From Drechslerella dactyloides (Eukaryota > Ascomycota > Orbiliomycetes > Orbiliales > Orbiliaceae): a DNA stretch of 64,000 bases. Numbering within the stretch: the stretch's first letter is position 1; every line of letters starts with the position of its first letter. Shown here piece after piece: positions 1-11,144 of the stretch. The stretch spans positions 62,001-126,000 of the forward strand of contig JAGTWJ010000019.1 in the NCBI GenBank assembly GCA_020064725.1, in the 5' to 3' direction. The notes below the pieces were generated by a model that worked only from the letters and a program-made list of their open reading frames with translations, was not told the origin of the DNA and did no database searches. The translations under genes and the position numbers were made by a program.

Positions 1-2
1 AT

Positions 3-494
3 GATTTTACTGGCGAAGCATCGGTGTCGCTGGCGCAGATGTGTTTCCCGAATGAAGGGCTTAATGGCAACAACGGTCACGAGCCGCATGACGTCCTATA
101 CCTCGCCTTTACCGGAACTGATGCTGTCGTCGGCCCTAGAGACGCCAACTGGAAGGCAAAGTCTGCGTCGGAATTCCAGCGCAGCCTAAAAGCATTTGGG
201 GATAGCATTATCAAAAAGAAGTTCGGTACTAGCTCTCCATCGCCGAATCCGAGCGGGAGTCCCGAAACGGGCCATGTTAGTTGCACTTGGATCGGCCACT
301 GTGCCGGTGCTAAGTGCACCACGAGCGATGACTGTGACGGCGATCTTCAATGCAAGAAAGGTGTCTGCGCAGTCGACGGCGATCGCAAGCCGCCGACATG
401 CTCCTGGGTGGGTCAATGCCTCAGGGCGAGATGCAAATTGGAAAGTGATTGCGCTAACACCCTGGTCCGCGCGAGCGGTAAATGCTTACTATAG
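3..494 (+). CDS. GH75 endo-chitosanase, C-terminal part, with two Cys-rich modules (5' truncated by window edge)
   Basis: The frame is open from the window edge and reads DFTGEASVSLAQMCFPNEG, then HDVLYLAFTGTDAV, which fits the end of the fungal GH75 chitosanase domain. These secreted endo-enzymes cut chitosan (deacetylated chitin). The Glu of TGEAS is probably one of the catalytic acids (family knowledge, not tested). After a Ser/Pro linker (PSPNPSGSPETG) come two tandem Cys-rich modules, CTWIGHCAGAKC and CSWVGQCLRARC; the second has lost one Cys. They probably act as small wall- or substrate-binding appendages. The annotated frame starts at an internal codon because the true start, signal peptide and most of the catalytic domain lie left of the window. 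The stop is TAG at 492-494. The gene converges on the carboxypeptidase gene. Confidence 0.8.
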   Translation, partial: DFTGEASVSLAQMCFPNEGLNGNNGHEPHDVLYLAFTGTDAVVGPRDANWKAKSASEFQRSLKAFGDSIIKKKFGTSSPSPNPSGSPETGHVSCTWIGHCAGAKCTTSDDCDGDLQCKKGVCAVDGDRKPPTCSWVGQCLRARCKLESDCANTLVRASGKCLL

Positions 495-801
495 AAGAGC
501 GGTCGTTTCACTCGCTAATTGAGGTTCCGGATCTATATATCGTTTGTAAAAGGCACCCGACCAGATGCACCTGGAAATCACTTACAATATCGGACCATCT
601 TATGGCGAGCATATTCTTTCCTCGGTATTAACGAGTCGTCATCATGTCCTCAATTTGAATACGATTGTCCACGTCGAGGCTGCTGCCACGTTAGGCGTTG
701 GGATGTGTAACACGACAGCAGACCAACCAGAAAAGTTTAGCGGGAGATATGATATTATTCAGGCTTTATATATATCTATCTCTTACTATATACATCTATG
801 T
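495..801. other. convergent intergenic spacer
   Basis: This is the 3' spacer between two converging genes. It is AT-rich near 760-800 with TATATATC runs. I see no gene or structured element in it. Confidence 0.6.
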
Positions 802-2257
802 CTATGTCGCAAATTTGTCACCTTTTTGTAGGAAACTTTCGAGAAGGTTCAGAACGACCGTTGCTTGATCAGTGGTTTGTGCTGTATGCCCAATCCCAAA
901 TAACCGGACGAAAGATAAGCCCTTCGTCGTCTTATATTCGCCAAGCTGCTTTCCGGACACGCTCCAGGGTAGCATCTTAGCGTCCTGGTATTCTTTCTGC
1001 CCTGTCCACTTTAGAGACTCCGTCCAAGCCTTAGTCCCAAGCCAATTACAAGAATAATCCGCATCGCCATTATAGATCAGTACTGGGATTTTTTGCAAGA
1101 CTGAGGGTAAGAGATGCGCAAATGACTCCCCGAAATCGCCCGAGTCTACGAAGTCCCGGAAAACTTGCATATTTAACATGCCGGGGAATGGTGTTTCTCC
1201 AGCACCTATTGCTTGTCGGGTGGCTGGCTGGCTAACAAAACTGAAGAAGCGAAAGTTGGGCAAGGTCTTCACTGTTTTGTCATCCCATATACCAGATGCC
1301 GTTCCGTTTAACCGTATATCGTATACAGTCCTACCCGCAGTTTTTTCAAAGTAATCCAACAGATTCTTGTTGCAGTAAACGGTAGCCGCAACGCGATTCT
1401 CGGTACTTGAAGTGTTGTAGGCTGCTAAAAGCTTGCTCTCGCAATCTAAAGAGGCCTTTTTCATGACTTGGCACTGTTCCTTCGTTACCGAAGCTGGGTA
1501 GCCACTACCCTCACCACAAGCCATTGCTGGAAGAGATTTATATTGCGCAACGGGGTCAGTCCAGCCGTTGGCAATAGAGACTGACTTCAAGTTAACCGTT
1601 TGGTCGGCTTTCGAAAGAATATCAGCTGCAATAGCGGGCACCATATGCCCGCCATACGATACGCTGTGAATATGGAGTGGCTGTTTTTTATATTGAGGAA
1701 ACTTTTGCAAGAATAATGTAAGAAATTTAGATACGTCTTTAGCAGCTGTTGCGGTATCTGCTACTTTGTTGCCGTAAGAATATCCTGAGCCAACAGGCTG
1801 ATCGAGATATAAAACTGAAGCTTTGTTGTTCCAGGACAGCTGCTTTGGAGTACTCATGCCTGATCGCGTTATGTTACCCGGTCCTGAGCCAGCGATAGCA
1901 TCACAAATGCTGCATCCGCCGGGGCCTCCGTTAAACCATAGGATGATAGGATCGCTTTCAGGTTTAGAGCGGGATTCGAAAAACCCTAATTCAACTCCGT
2001 TAGTTATTTTATTGTTGAAGTGACTCGTAGTTAGGTAGCTTACAGTAGAATAAGTGTTTCTTGCCTTCATCTATATCTATATATCCACTGTGCTGCTTTA
2101 CTGTGTCTACTCCCAGTGGTGTTGGATCATAGATTTTGTCTGCTTCACGATTATGAAGCTTTTCTAATCCGGGATTTCTAGTTTGTGGAGCATGTGTTGC
2201 TGGAAAGGCGAGGGCAAAAGTAGATAAAAGCAGGGGGATAAAAGCAAGCTGCCTCAT
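802..2257 (-). CDS. Secreted serine carboxypeptidase, peptidase family S10 (465 aa, 2 exons)
   Basis: Exons are 2257-2044 and 1985-802. The 58-bp intron (GTAAGC...CTAACGG...TTAG) joins HLFY to WFFESR through a split TGG codon. The ATG at 2257 is preferred because it opens a clean signal peptide (MRQLAFIPLLLSTFALAFP); the upstream in-frame start would be TTG. S10 enzymes remove C-terminal residues from peptides at acid pH, in the vacuole or outside the cell. The catalytic triad is visible: Ser181 in VSYGG, Asp381 in GDADYSCNWLG and His438 in GIGHTAQ. Two oddities: the oxyanion loop reads NGGPGGCSI instead of NGGPGCS, and the usual Glu before the catalytic Ser (GESYGG) is Val. The length is normal for the family. 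Specificity may therefore differ from standard CPY. Confidence 0.9.
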
Positions 2258-2469
2258 TGTAAGAGATGTCAGCGGTTGCCACAAAAGAGAAGAGAATGTT
2301 CAGTAGAAAGAGGATTAATCCAGATCACTAAGCGTGAGTACTGGGCTGGCCGGCAGCAGTTAACCTGAGGGGCAGCAATTCGAGAAGCCCAACTCGAGAA
2401 GTAGCGGCAACGGTAACCCGCGAAAACGATGATTTGATAGTCCATATTCCTTAGGAGGCCCTCGAATAT

Positions 2470-2477
2470 CTTTTATA
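2470..2477 (-). promoter_or_regulatory. candidate TATA box of the S10 carboxypeptidase
   Basis: The minus strand reads TATAAAAG, about 213 bases upstream of the carboxypeptidase ATG. The position is acceptable for a fungal core promoter. No start-site data are available. Confidence 0.35.
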
Positions 2478-3775
2478 GCACTCCGGGATCTGCAGAGTCC
2501 ATTTACTTTGGTTTAGCCCTGTTAATCTGGTAAGAGCCCGAGTATGGTTGAAACTAGGATTCGATTCTACCGGTCTGTAAGACAAATGTTCAGCGGTAGA
2601 TTCCCTGAATAGTAGTTACTTAAGTAGTAGTAAATTAATATCCAAGACAAGTAGTCGCATTACCCGGCTGGAAGTATGTATTCCATTCAACTTAACGCCC
2701 CTGCTAGATTTGGAATTCCTGTAAGGGTTGACACATTCGCATTGAAGTTTGGCTGAAGAATATGGTGTTTGCGGAAGCTAGACCTATATAGAAGCTGTGT
2801 AAATCATGGGTTGCGTCAAGTTTTATTGTTGTTATTTGCAACAACCCCTTGTTACATTTAAATGTCATACCAGGTTTGAAGGTCGACAATGTTTTCCTCA
2901 AGCGCTAATGCGCACTTTCTGCTTTAACTCATAATGATCCTTTCCGAGATTTCGAACTGGTTCGAGTTGGAGTCTAGTTTGTTCTTCGCGACGAAGCAAC
3001 CGAAAAGTCTTGTTCCGGGCGATGTTCAAGACATTGGCTTAAAGACAATAGACATTTACGTCTCTATTCATAGAGAGTCAGCGTGCCACAAACTCAAACC
3101 TGGAAATCCAAGTGATTAGTAATTTCGGCAGGCCTACATGCAGAACCGGAAACCAACTTGAGCGGCCTGTAACGAACTATAATTCCTCGGCTCATCCTGT
3201 TGCTTAACTCCCTAATACGGTTTACAACACAAACCAACGCGTCGGCGCGCTCCCAGCTATCACGGCAGCTCATATTGAAAGCGAAGATGCTGAACGTATC
3301 AATATCAGTACAATATACATGTTGCCTCAGAGCATAAGGAGTATATAGTAGTACAAGTAAATATCCTTTTTCAGTCAGGTATTGTACTTGCAAATGCCAT
3401 TCATATTAATTCTTATATTTTATATATTATAGTTACTATATCGATACTCAATTGTCATATTCAAAAGTTATTAAGTATACTTCGCCGGCGCAGTTTGGTT
3501 TTACGAGACAATTGAATATATAATATCGATGCCCGCGGCTAAGAGATAAGATGAATCTAGAGCTACTTGGCCCAGTCGAAACTCGCGATCTCTAATATGT
3601 TGTTCTAGGCATTTTTCTTCTTAGGTTTAGGCTTGACTCTGCATTTCAATTTTAAACGAATACAACGCAAGGTGTCTCATCAACCACAGTCTTTCATCTG
3701 CCGAAAATTGAGGACTACGTAAGAGCAGAGGCAAAGAATAACCGTCTTTAATATCGCCGATACATGAAAACAGCC
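2478..3775. other. intergenic, no gene recognised
   Basis: About 1.3 kb with only short spurious frames in all directions. AT-rich stretches lie around 3400-3530. No domain, tRNA or repeat was found. Confidence 0.5.
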
Positions 3776-4474
3776 TTAAGACGGCATGCTGGCATCAAAC
3801 GATGGGATCTCTTCACCCTTCTTGAAAGCAATCATATCCGCTTGGGCAATCTCTCTCTTGCTGTATTGTGATCCTCCTAGACCTCTCTTGATTGGATACT
3901 GCGACTTGCATGTAGTACTAACGCAAACGTTGACACCACAGCAAGTTTTAACGAAGCATGTGAAACCGCTAGGGCAATCCCGTGTAGTATTGCATTGCTT
4001 CAAACCGCTACACCATGAATTCTGGAAACAGACCGCGGTGTTCTCTGCACTCAATCCGCACCAGCAGTCGAGCTTCGGATCGCAGCGTTTAATAAAGTTA
4101 CCACACGTCTGTGGTTTGCAAATCGTTGCTAATAGTTGTCCAGGTTAGCACAAACGGCCAGAAAGAAGCGAAATACCTCTCCGTTCATGTCAAAGCAAAA
4201 CCAAGCATACCTGGACATGGCACCGTAACGTAGCGGGTAGGTGTAGGAGCAGTAATAGTAGTAGCATTAGCTGTGATGGTCAATGTCCTAAGTTCACCAG
4301 TTAGTACCGTTATGAAGCCAACGGTCCGCAATTAATGTTAAGGAAAAAAGTCGGCGGAGCGAGTGGCGGTTCTACTCACACTGGCAGAGGGGTAACAGTT
4401 ACTGCGTATGATGGGCATGTTTGAGCGAGGGCCCCAGTCAGCCCCGTCAGCATAAAAAGAGACCACAGCTTCAT
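3776..4474 (-). CDS. Small secreted cysteine-rich protein (174 aa, 3 exons), effector-like
   Basis: Exons are 4474-4380, 4287-4211 and 4128-3776. The introns have donors GTGAGT and GTATGC, branch sites ACTAAC and GCTAAC, and acceptors TTAG and TTAG; all phases agree. The protein opens with a signal peptide (MKLWSLFMLTGLTGALAQ), then a Thr-rich stretch. The body holds about 15 Cys residues, with patterns such as CKPQTCGNF, DCWCGL, DCPSGFTC and KTCCGVNVC. Two dibasic KR sites near the C-terminus could be cut by a Kex2-type protease. I recognise the general layout of fungal secreted Cys-rich proteins but no named family. A role as a wall-associated or host-interaction protein is inference. Confidence 0.75.
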
Positions 4475-4595
4475 AGTAATTGAAAATGGCTTGGAGTAAT
4501 AGACTTGGATTGATAGCCCGAACAATAGGTGTAAATTTCGGTATGTTAAGAAATGTGGTGTATTTGAGACTCGGTGCAGTGGGAAGAGAGCCAGA

Positions 4596-4603
4596 TATTT
4601 ATA
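4596..4603 (-). promoter_or_regulatory. candidate TATA box of the Cys-rich secreted protein
   Basis: The minus strand reads TATAAATA, 122 bases upstream of the ATG at 4474. This is a good core-promoter position for a strongly expressed secreted protein. Confidence 0.35.
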
Positions 4604-6741
4604 TTGCACTCTCTCAGTATGTTGCAGACCCCTGGTGCGGCCTGTTGTGTTCGTTGGCTGAACTTTAAACCATCGAATAAGGCTTCTATCCCATCCGCCA
4701 GACTGGTAGAACTGGGCGCCTGCAGCTTGCATTCGAAGGTTCAAATCGAATCTATCGGGGGATGTGAATTAACTCACGGCGGCAATATTTCGAACGGTGA
4801 ATGGTCACTCGACCAGCCCCCTTGCCACAGCTGTAATCCATAAGATCGATATTGCCTATGGTGCAGTTACACTCTCGGAAATATTTATACCTCGTATCCT
4901 ATCTATAGCTTTACTGAATTTAGCAACTGTATCAAGAATAACGTACTATAGTCCTCATCGATGCATCACTAATAGTCGAGACAGCCAATAATGAACTCAT
5001 TCAATTCGTAAGCTCTAGCGACGAGTATTTAACAAAAAATGATTTTGTTACGCTGTATCTTAGTATACGATCCTATAATTTGGCGTTGAGATATTTGGAG
5101 CATACGGCAGTGTTATCATCAAAATATTGGGTGCGACAATTGAATGTTTCTGGTTGTAAGTTGTTCTCGGTCCGCCGGGCCGCTTGTATTGAAATCTGGC
5201 TTCGGGACGAACGCGTTCTCGGCCTAGAGTTACTGAGTGTTACCGCAACGCTCCAATCATCATACGAGATAACGTTGAACGTTCTCCCTCAAAAGCAGAC
5301 CACCGGTTGTAGTTCAGGGGATAGCTAGATGTCAACTCGCGCTGGGTCCTTGTCGAACAGAAATTCGCTCAATACAAAAGCTCTGGGCCATTCACAATGC
5401 AGAGCCACTGTACAACCTCCACGGGGAAATACAGCCGGGCTCTAGCTGGGTCAAAAAGGGCAAATTTAAACGAAAAATACTGTCCGCTTTAGCTAGCTTC
5501 CCGGCAAAGATCCCCTTCGGTCGCTTGGCGAGAATCAGTGAACTGTGAGCAGATTTCTTCAATGTCGCTTATTATAGTAAGCCCGCGCACGGTTAATCTC
5601 TTGGCAAGATAAAGAAATCACGCATGCTACTTGTGCCCGCACCGAAGTTCTACCAATATCGGACGTGGTTAATGTACAACTGATCAGACGATCCGACCAC
5701 ATCTACTCAAGTTCGTAAAGAATCATAGCAGGCTACCTCGCGGGGTGTCTCAGTTTCACGAAAGCAGCATTACACACATGCTCCGGACTATCCAGACTTC
5801 AAATAAAAACCAGCTAACTAGCAACCAAAGTCAAACGACGATTCACTACAATCGTAGAAAAGGATACACAATTCTGCGGGGAAATATCTCAAATTAAGTG
5901 AGCGTACATACTGTGGAGGATACTCTCTGGTTTGGCGTTTAGCCGGGGGCTGATCTCTAAATTTTACCCTGCTAATCATTAGGACAGAAAGTTCCGCCTC
6001 GAGCTCCGCTATAACAACAAGCTGTTATCATAATACTTTGCAGAGTGATTTGTATGAAGTATACTAGTACAAATTTGCGAAACGCGGGATGGCAGGGGGC
6101 GATGCATTGCTTTCTATCGCCGTTCCACCTTTGCATATGTACCAGGAACATGCCAATCGCCCCGGCACTCAGGGCTTCAGTTTCAGTTGGTCAACCTCGT
6201 GCATATCCGCGAATCACTAGGGCCGCTGTCGGGTATAATACCGAAACGGCCGAATTCGCGAACGGCGCATTAATCCCTGGTCGGTAGAAGCTCTCATTGT
6301 CTAGCTACTCTCGTCTATTTTTACATGCATGAATAGCTTTGCGGGAACAGGAGGGTGATTTTGCTTTTAGAAACTTCTGTATTCATTCACAAATTCGCCG
6401 ACCTGAGACATGGCACGAGACCATTTCCGCCTTTCGCACGAGTTAAACCAGCGAAATACATTATTAGAAATACCGGCTGATTGGATCGAAGGTCTAATGT
6501 GATATTGGCATTCTCATTGGTATCATTTTGTAGTCAAAGCCTTTGCACTTTAGCTACACGGAATAAAATGTGTTCAAGCCGTATACCACTTCAGGCCGAC
6601 AATGGAATATCCGGATCAAAACACAGAAAAACAAACTTCGAGAATATACGAAAGAAAAGGAAAGGTTGGCGCAAGGAACATTGATCGAGTTTTACAGGCA
6701 TGGGCGCCGTGCGCAAGGAAGCATATCAGATAATTACTGAT
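4604..6741. other. intergenic, no gene recognised
   Basis: About 2.1 kb of sequence with only short frames that resemble no protein and are broken by frequent stops. No repeat was recognised. Confidence 0.5.
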
Positions 6742-9491
6742 TCACGTATGTGACCTCTTCAGATCGCAGTCGGAAGCCGCACCTCCTGGTTTTCCTGCAG
6801 TAGCTTCAAGATGATAAGTATCTCTGCCCCTCTGTGGGAGTTGATCAGCACAAACTGGAAGCGCAATTTCAGTAGAGACACAAGCAATCTTCAACGTTTT
6901 CAGACTTCTGATGTCAACTGGCTCGTTGTCCTAAGATCTCGTTAGTATCACTCGTTGAACTGGGACGCAAGGGAGTATTACCGATAGAACCATCCAAGTG
7001 AGATTGTGTTTGAGGAAGCTGAGGATTTGATCTTGAGGTGACGACACGGTCAAGGCTTTATGAAGGGCGTCAGTAAGAATGACATTGCTCCCGACTACCT
7101 CTGGTTGCATTTGAACGCCCGGTGAGCCCAGTCTAGCGAAGCTTCCTATCATCGAAGCTGAAGTAGGCCATAAGCTTGAATGGGCTGGCGGCTTGCCGAA
7201 GAAGAAATAGACGACGAATGTGCCTCGAAGCTCGGACTGATCGATAGTAACCTTTGCTTGCCACTCTTTCCGTATGGCATTTGTGTCAACGGACCGCTTT
7301 GTGGGGGAGGCTGGCTTTGGCGCATAAAGACGGTTGACCTCGGTAGTCGTGTGGTTTCGAAGGGCATCAAAAGTAGTAAAGGTCATGAGGCACGGAACCT
7401 CGGGATAACCGTAGGATAAAGGGAAGATTGTTGAAGCTGAGGAAACATCCTGAGATGTCCAGAATGAACCATCAAAACGCCTAAAGGGGTATAAAGGGGT
7501 TTCAACGGTATCAAGCTGGGAATTTAGGTTCGCAAAAGTGGCCACCGAGCTAAGTGGTTGGATGAATGTATCCGGTTTTGCAGCTTGGTACATGGCCATG
7601 AGTCGATCCATGTTGGAGTGGTGTAACCTTCAGATGGATTAGTCATCTCTAAGACTGGCCTGTGGGTGAGCGGGTTAAGAACGCTAAGGTTAGGGTTAGG
7701 CTACGTACCAAAAGACGGGGTCGTATGAAGAATATGGGATGTACGTCATATGGCCAACTCCTCCGATTGAGCTGTGCACCTCGTCGTGAAGTGCCTCTAG
7801 ACTCACAGAGAAGTCGTTGAAAGACGTGTAACTAAATGCAAGATAAGTTGCTTGATGTCGGCTACACAATGTCAGATATGTATTGATTCCGTGAACCCTT
7901 TTGCCCGTTTGGAAACGTACTTTGAGTAAGTATTTTGGAGAGTGGCGTTTGCAAGATCGTTTCGGGACGCCCCTGATGCATCTGGCTGTCTCAATGTGGT
8001 AGGCCATGTCGCGAACTGTACGGGGGGGTAATTTAGACCAAGTATTCGGATACGATTTTGGTAGTGTAATGGATCTGCACTTACATTTCCCCAAAATGTT
8101 GAAGTTGAATTTCGCGACTGAAATGTATAGGCGTTTAGGGGATTTGGAATATTAGTCGTGATCGGGTTCCCGTCAGGACCAGGCTCAACAACAGTCACAG
8201 TGTCGACGGTGACCGCTGTTGGTAGATAACTCTGAGTATTCGGATCGCTCCAATCCCAGTACCTATACGTACATATTCGAGCGAATGTCATCGTCAGTGA
8301 TGCGTCTCTCAGTTCCAAGAAGTCTAGATGGACCATACGGTAATCTGACGCCATTAGATGCAGTTTGGTATCTCTCGCGGGCATCTCCAGAGAATCTAGC
8401 TGCGATAGCTACAGCCTTTCGATAGAGAGTTTGCTATTATCTCACGTCAGTTTCCTATGTGAATATTGTTCGTCAAGCATAGAATCACTACCTCGAACAA
8501 AGCCAGCAAAGGTCGATGCCACGGAAGGAAAATAGCGCTGTGATGGGTGCAATAACCAGTATCCCACTTGTAATCGCCTTGCTGGGGCATTTGCCAACTA
8601 GGAAAGAGGAGTTAGTCGAGCTTACTACAAAAAGTTACGATATCTCTCAGACACAGAGGAACTTGCGACCTACGGTCCGAACGGGGCCCCGTGAATTCGA
8701 GCCAAAGAGAAGAAGCTAAGATCATCTGATTCCGGTGCCAACTGCAAGTCCCTCCATGCCAACAGTAGAAGATTGAAGCTGTCAGGTTGTTTGAGCTGCA
8801 TATCTTCAATTTTCATCCTATCGACGCAAGTGTTCCCGGCACCAACCACGGGGTCAAAAGATGATTGGGTGGCCGGACTAGAACGAGATACAGAGCTGGG
8901 AGAAGGTCGGATCGAGGTTGCTGGGAGGCTAATGGGCGTCCTTGAAGTCGATAGAAACGCTGGCGGCTCTGGGACTGATGATAGTCGCGTCGCGGACGTT
9001 GCTACAGAACCCGTGCTGGATTGCTTGGAAGGTGTCTCGGAGCTGGAGGTGGTAGATGCTAGCGAGCTGATCGAAGTTGCAATTAACACGGAACTGCTGC
9101 TTTTGTCCAATGCGAGCCCACCGCTATTCGAGACGCGAGTTGTAGTTGTGGTTATTACTTCGGTGGTTGGAATTGGATGGGTCATGTGGACCGTAACAGT
9201 GGTCGTGGATGAGAGAGTGAATACGATGGTACTGCCCAAGTTTGAGACCTGTCTTTTTTTGAAGCCATCTCCCAACCCACCGTGCGAATCACTTGCACCA
9301 AGGTCGCGAGAATAACGGTGGCGCTTGAAAGTGTTACGCTGAGAGCTCAATCGAAAACCAGCTCCGAGAGCTGGGGGAAGGATCGAGGCAAGGAGAAGGT
9401 AGAAAAGCCAATGCCCGACCTTGAAAGTGACCCTATGGCCAGGGCGATTGGTAATCACCCCCATTTTCTGCGACAGGAAAGCGATAAGCAT
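6742..9491 (-). CDS. Tyrosinase / polyphenol oxidase with N-terminal hydrophobic segment and Ser/Thr-rich stalk (759 aa, 8 exons)
   Basis: Exons are 9491-8674, 8597-8492, 8433-8339, 8262-8085, 8015-7921, 7861-7709, 7627-6982 and 6930-6742; all phases agree. The 69-bp intron 8084-8016 is in frame and could be retained. The type-3 copper centre is complete. CuA: His267 (IHGAPFGPW), His291 within a Cys-x-His thioether motif (YCTHHS) and His300 (LPWHRP). CuB: His456 and His460 (LHDEVHSS) and His484/485 (FWLHHSNMDRL). The enzyme would hydroxylate monophenols and oxidise catechols to quinones, as in melanin or phenolic metabolism. Unusually, a hydrophobic segment near residues 26-44 is followed by a Ser/Thr-rich stretch (about 85-220) before the catalytic domain. 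This suggests a secreted or surface-anchored O-glycosylated enzyme. A second start at 9464 would give a more typical signal peptide. Confidence 0.9.
7684..7701 (+). repeat. short telomere-like TTAGGG run inside a tyrosinase intron
   Basis: The plus strand carries TAAGGTTAGGGTTAGG in intron 7708-7628 of the tyrosinase. It equals about two and a half units of the usual filamentous-fungus telomere repeat, far from any chromosome end. Confidence 0.7.
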
Positions 9492-11144
9492 GCCGTTGTC
9501 AAAGTTCGCCGCTAACGAAGGTGCACAGTCTAACGGCGGTCACTGGGTCTGCCGCCACCAGACACACCAAACTAGAGGAGCGGGGAAGGTGGAAGAACGT
9601 ACCTCTGGTAAGAGTGCGATACGAGCGAAGAAAGAGAACGAATATGCGGAGAGGTGCTCCTCCAGATCCAGAGGGTGGTAGTTGTAAATATTTGTAGCGA
9701 TGGATTGGTGGGTAGGATCCTAGGAGAGAGAGAAGGAGGTCGTGCTGCATTGCGTGGGGAGAACCAAATGGCTTCTCTGCCGCAGAAAAGAGAAAAAATT
9801 GGCCAGCTTGCAGCGCTGCTGCGTTCTCAAGGCTCTGGTCGTTGCGCCGCATGGGCCAATCGACGCTTCCCTCGGGAAAGTGCCCTCGGCGACTTACTGA
9901 TGTGTAGCAATGCCGATGGCCAAAATCCAGCCAGGTTACCCATATACCTAGTGTCGAGTCGCCCGTATACGTCTCTCTATTCACGATGCCGCAACCCAAC
10001 AATTATAACGCCTTGCGAAATGGCGATTGTTGATAACTAAGTACTTACTTATTTACCTAGGTATAGAGCAGCGCCCCCTTCCAGCCGTGCCTGCCTACAC
10101 GCGGAGTCGACATCTGCAAACGCACACCGCGCATGCAGAAGCGTGTTCGTGTATGTATACAGACATGCGTACTGTGAAAGACCATCGCCGCCCGAGATAG
10201 AAGGCGAGATGGATGCTGTGCACACCTTCTCAGCTACGAACCAGTCTCGACATACCAGGCCTTGCACACAGGGATCGAGAGCAATAAATCACGAACACTC
10301 CAACAGGCAAACAACACCCAACATTGGCCAACCTGAGACGTGATTGTTTCTAGCTAGCCCAGAGGCGGTCACTCTACACTAAACTTAAACGCGTAACGGC
10401 ATCGTAATCACCGGACTCCGAGTCTGAAATCAAGGCTTCCAAAGGTATACAGTATCGAGCTGCGCCCCCTTTAACGTATTCTAGTGCGAGAATTCCTTCC
10501 TTCAATCACCACGCTGCGGTGAAATTGACCATCGGCCATCAACGCGAAATATCAAGGGCTCATTGAACTAAATCGGGGCCACTGGCCGGCCGACTTAAAG
10601 CTGCTCACAGTCTCTTTCCAAGCTGACCGATTACACCTCGCCATTCAGACGAGGTGTCTCGCCACCGAATTGACACCATATATACGCCAGTCAATAATGT
10701 TGAAATGCAATGATGAATAGCAGTTTGTTGGATTTTTAGCGTTGAGGCAAATACGTTTAAGTAGATGGGACGAAACTCAATCAACCGGGCACGTACGCGT
10801 GCGAGATCCGGTCCAACGACCGGGTTCAGCGCCTGGCAAGTAAGTAGCTACATAAGCAGTGCACTAAATAGGAAGCATATGGCATGAAAGATTTGCAAAC
10901 AGCCTTTCTACAATACGTAAATCTAGAAGGATAGCCTCAGAGTCGGGTGCTATTGGGAGAATGGTTCATTGGACGCAACAAAATACCTCGTATATTTGCA
11001 CGGCGCAGTGGCGCAAGGTTAGATCCCCATGCAATGGCAACGACAAAAAATTTATGTACACAATACAAGCGGCCAGCAGCTTGACGGCGAAAAGCAGAGG
11101 GCGTACTCGAAGACGCAGGTCATCCGAGCGTCAACCAGATATCG
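9492..11144. other. tyrosinase upstream region, no gene recognised
   Basis: About 1.65 kb between the tyrosinase start and the end of the SDR gene. Open frames overlap on both strands but none resembles a protein. A TACTTACTTATTTAC island lies at about 10039. It is presumably promoter DNA. Confidence 0.5.

Noticed and set aside
2540..2580. tRNA-like T-loop (GGATTCGATTCTACC)
   Set aside because: Flanking bases do not pair as a T-stem and no acceptor or anticodon stem can be formed.
7684..7701. Chromosome end
   Set aside because: Only about 2.5 TTAGGG-like units, inside an intron of an intact gene.
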